DNA of 64,000 nt from Juglans regia (taxonomy: Eukaryota > Streptophyta > Magnoliopsida > Fagales > Juglandaceae): contig NC_049916.1 in the NCBI RefSeq assembly GCF_001411555.2, positions 27,050,558 to 27,114,557 on the forward strand, read 5' to 3'. Made by a program: the position numbers and the translations under genes. Under the pieces are notes generated by a model, which was not told where the DNA came from, ran no database searches, and worked only from the letters and a program-made list of their open reading frames with translations. Position 1 is the stretch's first letter. Every line of letters begins with the position of its first letter. Below are positions 59,796 through 64,000 of this stretch, in pieces.

Positions 59796-62332
59796 ATGAT
59801 GGGCTTACTATCCCCTACCAGGCTATCACCCTTTTACTATTTTATAGTGTATTTAAAATTTTTATTTTTTTATTTTAACTATTTTTTAACGGAGAATGAT
59901 AGATTTACTACTCTTCTACTATCATTTTACTATTTTATAGTATATTTGAAATTTTTATTTTTTTATTATTTTCTTTCAACTATTTTTTTAACATCTTTAA
60001 TCATTAATAAAAAATTTAAAAAATATATAACTTCACTAATAATCACTTATTTAACTATTTAAGTAAAAAAAATAAAAATAAAAAATAAAATAAATAGTAA
60101 ATAGATAGTAAGAAGTTTGAAGTAATAAGTCTATCATTATCAAAATGATAATGCAGTTATGAGTTATCCGTTTGAAAAAAAAAAAGATTTACTATTAAAA
60201 GAAAAAATTTCTTATAAATTTTAAATTTATCTATTTTTTCTAAATGTTTGCGCGAGCCCCACAGACTTAAGCCTCGTTTGTTTTGAGAAAAAATCTCATC
60301 TTATCTCATCTAATCATTATAATTTTCTTAACTTCTAATACAAAATAAAATAACCAATTTAATTTTTTTAAATTTTAAAACAAAAATAATATTAAAAAAT
60401 ATACTCTAATAATATTTTATTTAATTTTTTAATTTTAATTTCATCTCATCTCATCTTATCTAATTTATGAAAACAAACGAGTTATTAAAGATTGCATAGA
60501 TTATTTCTGAAGGCCAAAAAAAGTGCTGAAAACTTATGATGGGGTTGCACATGAAAAGAGCGACTGCAAACACGGGTGTCCTATAGTACGTTGTGCTTAT
60601 GCGTTTTCCTTCTTTTTTAACCCTTTTTCTTTCCAACTTGTAGGGGCCAGTTTTCTTGATCAGGCTCTTCGGGAAAGAAAGGACGTCTTTGTTGATAGCA
60701 TTGAAATTCGAGCCATTATATGTCTTCAAGTGGCACTACGGCCACCGATAAAGTAGCCACAAGAAGTGTTTGGAACAGTATATATATTTTGAAAAATAAT
60801 TATTTTAATCGTAAGTGTGTAAATATCGTACAGTCACTTTAAAAAAAATAAATAAATATAAAATTTACATAAAAAAAAATTAATTTTTTAATAATAAATT
60901 TCACTATTTTTCAAAACGACTGCACGACATTTGCATATTCCACGACTGTATATAGAATTATTCATATATATTATGTATTTTTTTAATCATCATAAATATT
61001 TTTAAAAAAATAAAAAATTTACATTATTATTAAAAAATACTTCTTTAATTACTAAATAAAAAAAAAAAACACAAATTCAAAACCCAAAACATTTCTCTAT
61101 GTCTTCACTTTACATATGACGGCATACAATTAAAATGAATATATTTGCTTGAATAAGGGTTCAGAATAACTTATTTTACTAAAATGATAATTAGCCATTA
61201 ACATAGGCGTTCCTTTTGCCAGGTTTTGCAAGCTCAGTCAGTTCAACCATCCATTTATCCAAAAAATTTCTACGCGTCGAGTTGATCGATGACCCCAAAT
61301 TTACACTCAAAAAGAAATTTTCAAGTTACGAATACTCAGTTATCCACTCGAGTGCTAAATGTGAGAAATTGAAGTCCCTGATTACATGTTTTGAGTTCAG
61401 TACCACTGCAATCAGCATGGAACATGGAGAACACTACGTATTCGCAATAGATATCTTTTCAAGTTTACAAAAAGGCACCACACACAAGGACACGTACATA
61501 CTACATAGCACAAAAAGAACAACAAAACACCAAGCAAAGTAAACACCGCTCCACCCATCCAAAGCATGTAGTCCCATACCCACCCCCACCACCACCACTG
61601 CAACATCCACACTCCAATTATTTTCACACTCAAACATGAAAACTGAAACTCATAATAGCATCACCACAGAGCAATCCAAATCCACTCAAGGAAATCTTCA
61701 CAAAGATACAAAACTTGTCTAAAGTAATCAGAGCCCACAAATTACAGGACAGCAGAATGACTTTTACCCTATGAAAAACAAGCTATAACCTTTTACAACA
61801 TGCCTTTGGTGAAAGACTATGCCCCCACTCCAAGCACTCGTCCACGGCAGCAACTTTCTTCATACCTTTAGAATTTTATGCAAACTTGTAGGGAGAGGAG
61901 AAAAGCATAAAATCAACAAGAAAAGCGGGATTGAAAGTGGGACCTTAATTACCAAACACGCATGCGCATACTCGGGGGTTCTCAACAATCCGGATAAGTC
62001 CTCATTTCACAGCACAGCCCACCGCTAGCATCTCCCATGCGTTCAAATCTTTGCGACTTCCTTTGGTCTTTAATCCCACAAAAGCTAAAAGATAATTATT
62101 TCTGGTCAACAAAAACAACCCATTTTTTCAACACTTCCAGCAACCAAAGTGAATTTCCACACCATTACATCGTTCCTTTATTGGCCCATTATATACGGCT
62201 CTTCAGCCCAACAAATACAAAAGTCACAGCAGTTATTTCAAGCTCTTAATCGTTCAAGCCAAGAAATCAAGGCTTACTACCTTTTCACCCTTTTTTTCAA
62301 CCCTTCAGCAAGCATGCCAAAGAAGGTGCAAC
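59796..62332. other. Intergenic region with MITEs; right part probably bHLH 3' UTR
   Basis: MITE-like units lie at about 59790-60145 (AGGATAATGATGGGCTTACT; AAGTCTATCATTATC at the end). Another at about 60270-60476 has ends CTCGTTTGTTTTGAG and, inverted, CTCGTTTGTTTTCAT. A third at about 60795-60965 is palindromic, like those at 48290 and 53085. Sequence from about 61640 to 62332 is less AT-rich and is probably the 3' UTR of the minus-strand bHLH gene. The open frame at 61216-61542 is unrecognised. Confidence 0.5.
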
Positions 62333-63376
62333 CTATTGGTTGTTCACCCCTAGAGATTTGGCGTTGAGCTTTAAAATCTTCAGGTAATCTATAGCTTCAT
62401 CAATAACAAACAATGGGTCCTTACCCTCTGCACCAGGAATTATGCGCTCAAGAATTCTCAAAGTCTCATAGATCTTATCCCTTCTAAAACACATTTTGCC
62501 CAAAATAGAACCAGCTTTCTCACCTTGGTTCTGGCCAAAGGCATAGCCTGACTCTGCATCACTGCCATACTCAACAGATCTGTCCAGTCTTACGGAACTA
62601 GTAGTGGCCATCGGTGATGATTTTTTGTACCCACCATCGAGCAATTTTTGCCTTTTGTTTGGGCTATCAGGGCCAGCAACTTCATCTGTTAGGTAGTCAA
62701 CATGATCATATTTCTTGTATCCCCCCTTTATAGCCATCGGAGAATGGCCTGTGCTTGCTGTTTCATCATCGTCACCGTCACCATATTCATCATTGTCAGA
62801 GTATAGCAAGGCATTGATTTCTTCCGTGTCTTCATGCATCTCACTTTCTTCAAAAGTTGTTATATTTTCACCAGATGCTTCATGTAAAATGTACTTGCTT
62901 GGATCAATTTGACTCACTCTAGCTGCCTGCTCTTCCCCATAATAAAAACAAATTGGTTTAGCGGCAGTATTTGGATTCGGGGAAGGGAAGCAAAATGAGT
63001 TATAAATTAGCCTTGTTTGATTCCCACACTGATCAAAAATAAGGAATCTCTTTGCAGACGACCCAGAATTTGACAGCATGGATTTCTTTGTTTTAAGATA
63101 TGGGTCAGGAATGGGTAGCAAGCCCTGGCATTGATGCGGTAAACATTGAAGAGAACCATGAGCTCCATTTGTTTGTTCAGTCTTCAAGTCTGGTATACCA
63201 GGAACTGCAAAATTGGGCTGTGCCATAGGTGCTGGGGACATGCGATTGCCAGGATTTGTGCATGCAGGCAAACATTCCTGTTGCCTCGGCCTGAGATCCG
63301 TGTTCATGAAACTCAGTTTAGATGGTTTCCAAGCAGAATTCTCTAGAGAAAGCCGAGATTTGCTGGCCATCACCAT
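62333..63376 (-). CDS. SAC51-family bHLH transcription factor (bHLH143/145-like, 347 aa)
   Basis: This is an atypical bHLH protein of the SAC51/SACL group, nuclear regulators that act with thermospermine to limit xylem differentiation. It is a single coding exon. It starts MVMASKSRLS, aligning with the MV-start of relatives, and has KRFLIFDQCGNQTRLIYNS. The strongly conserved acidic block is EMHEDTEEINALLYSDNDEY, then the phrase TASTGHSP, then a Lys/Arg patch (NKRQKL). The HLH region is at about 290-340 (RRDKIYETLRILERIIPGAE, then DEAIDYLKILKLNAKSLG). The basic region is weak, lacking the usual E-box-binding Glu, as is normal for this group. A conserved uORF lies upstream. A 5' leader intron may lie between about 63394 and 63478 (GTAGGT to TTTCTAG). 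Confidence 0.9.
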   Translation of the reverse strand: MVMASKSRLSLENSAWKPSKLSFMNTDLRPRQQECLPACTNPGNRMSPAPMAQPNFAVPGIPDLKTEQTNGAHGSLQCLPHQCQGLLPIPDPYLKTKKSMLSNSGSSAKRFLIFDQCGNQTRLIYNSFCFPSPNPNTAAKPICFYYGEEQAARVSQIDPSKYILHEASGENITTFEESEMHEDTEEINALLYSDNDEYGDGDDDETASTGHSPMAIKGGYKKYDHVDYLTDEVAGPDSPNKRQKLLDGGYKKSSPMATTSSVRLDRSVEYGSDAESGYAFGQNQGEKAGSILGKMCFRRDKIYETLRILERIIPGAEGKDPLFVIDEAIDYLKILKLNAKSLGVNNQ

Positions 63377-63600
63377 CCACGTAAAACAATAACCTAGAAA
63401 TGATAAATATAAAAGATAACTTTAAAAATGAAACAAGATCGTTTTAGCAGTAATGACAAGAGATCGATAAAACCTACCAGGAGATGGATTGGCACTTCAA
63501 TCTGGAATATTCAAAAATTTGCAACTTCTTTTAGGAACAAAAAATAGAAAAAGAAAATCAATGATTTCCAGCTCAATTTGATGAGGAAAAAACCATCAAT

Positions 63601-63892
63601 CTACGTGACAGGTTTAAGCAAGTGACGGAAGTACTCAGCCTGGAAAACAACAAGAACACAATATTATTCCTGCCTTCTTAATAAGAAAAGCTGACTGATT
63701 GATCATGGAAACTGTTAGGGGAAGAAAAATTGAAATGGGACAAAAAATGCAAATGTTTCTTGTACTCACTTGGCAATCCTGCAAAGGTTGAAAGCAAGCA
63801 ATAACTCTAACTATAATTGTAGGTTTCCCTGCAATCCCACTCTCATGTTTTAAAGCCCGGAATCTAGTTTGGCTTGCTGCTTGGCACACCAT
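63601..63892 (-). promoter_or_regulatory. Conserved peptide upstream ORF of the SAC51-family gene (53 aa, two exons)
   Basis: The exons on the minus strand are 63770-63892 and 63601-63639, separated by a GTGAGT-CAG intron of 130 bp. The peptide is 53 residues. It begins MVCQAASQTRFRALKHESGI, has ATG-proximal Cys and Gln, continues with TIIVRVIACFQPLQDCQ and ends AEYFRHLLKPVT. This is the conserved upstream peptide known from the SAC51 family, in which it represses translation of the main ORF and thermospermine relieves the block. The length equals that of the Arabidopsis SAC51 uORF as I remember it. The stop lies 224 nt before the main ATG. Confidence 0.93.
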
Positions 63893-64000
63893 AACTTCGT
63901 TCAACCCTTCACTATCTGACTACTATAGAAGCACAAAACAAACACCTAACAGGGAGCAGAAAATGGGCAAAACTAGACCTTGAAGGAAAAAACACGGTTA
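63893..64000 (-). promoter_or_regulatory. 5' leader of the SAC51-family gene (continues beyond window)
   Basis: This is the leader region upstream of the conserved uORF. It has an in-frame TTG start 12 nt upstream of the uORF ATG, but no ATG in that frame. Other uORFs of the family may lie further right, outside the window. Confidence 0.5.

Noticed and set aside
59796..60062. Phe/Leu/Tyr-rich plus-strand open frame
   Set aside because: It lies entirely within an AT-rich MITE-like repeat.
61412..61637. Val/Trp-rich minus-strand open frame
   Set aside because: It is a translation of a CCACCACC-rich stretch, likely beyond the bHLH 3' UTR, with no start context or homologue known.

Overview
This is a window of nuclear DNA from a flowering plant. 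The protein-coding genes have GT-AG introns, chloroplast and secretory targeting signals, and plant-only families (NPH3, ATL, classical arabinogalactan proteins, a SAC51-type bHLH). The long AT-rich intergenic stretches are full of MITEs, LTR retroelements, LINEs and Helitrons. The abundant MITEs with GATGA-rich ends suggest a woody eudicot, perhaps Fagales (walnut/hickory relatives), but that is only inference. There are no rRNA, tRNA or CRISPR features that I can support.

Layout. At 1-1.5 kb lie the last two exons of the riboflavin-biosynthesis gene RIBA (+). At 4.2-7 kb are two tandem classical arabinogalactan-protein genes (+). At 9.3-10.6 kb is a five-exon gene (-) for a probable plastid protein of unknown function. 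At 11.9-13.0 kb is an intronless ATL-type RING-H2 ubiquitin ligase (+). From 15.3 to 23.5 kb, and again at 45.7-47.6 kb, are three copies of one 2-oxoglutarate/Fe(II) dioxygenase gene. Copies A and C are intact (346 and 345 aa). Copy B is a pseudogene split by a deleted Copia element (itself carrying a hAT MITE) and by a LINE whose 5' part is inverted. At 24.9-28.1 kb is a PEPRKR2-like protein kinase (+) with a predicted spliced upstream ORF. At 54.5-57.9 kb is a complete NPH3 phototropism gene (+). At 62.3-63.9 kb is a SAC51-family bHLH gene (-) with its conserved 53-residue upstream ORF.

The most striking object is a probable non-autonomous Helitron of about 5.8 kb (about 36,424-42,231), inserted in a TA microsatellite. 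It begins with TC, ends with a short hairpin plus CTAG, and carries fragments of three unrelated genes in one orientation: an HMG-box protein, a FATB acyl-ACP thioesterase and the HECT ubiquitin ligase UPL3. Introns are retained, and frameshifts are visible in the UPL3 part. It also contains a near-perfect foldback with 27-bp perfect arms. A second Helitron-type 3' end, on the other strand, lies at 28,660.

Other mobile DNA has target-site duplications readable by eye: three hAT-like elements (2,130-2,873; 19,315-19,573; 34,154-34,740), a 360-bp solo Copia LTR, an approximately 1.5-kb deleted Copia element, and a 2.9-kb probable Ty3/gypsy solo LTR (49,242-52,138) whose empty site survives in a duplicated segment nearby. 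The 43.3-53.6 kb region is a segmental duplication around dioxygenase copy C. The genes are independent single transcription units, as expected in a plant; only the dioxygenases and the AGPs form local families.
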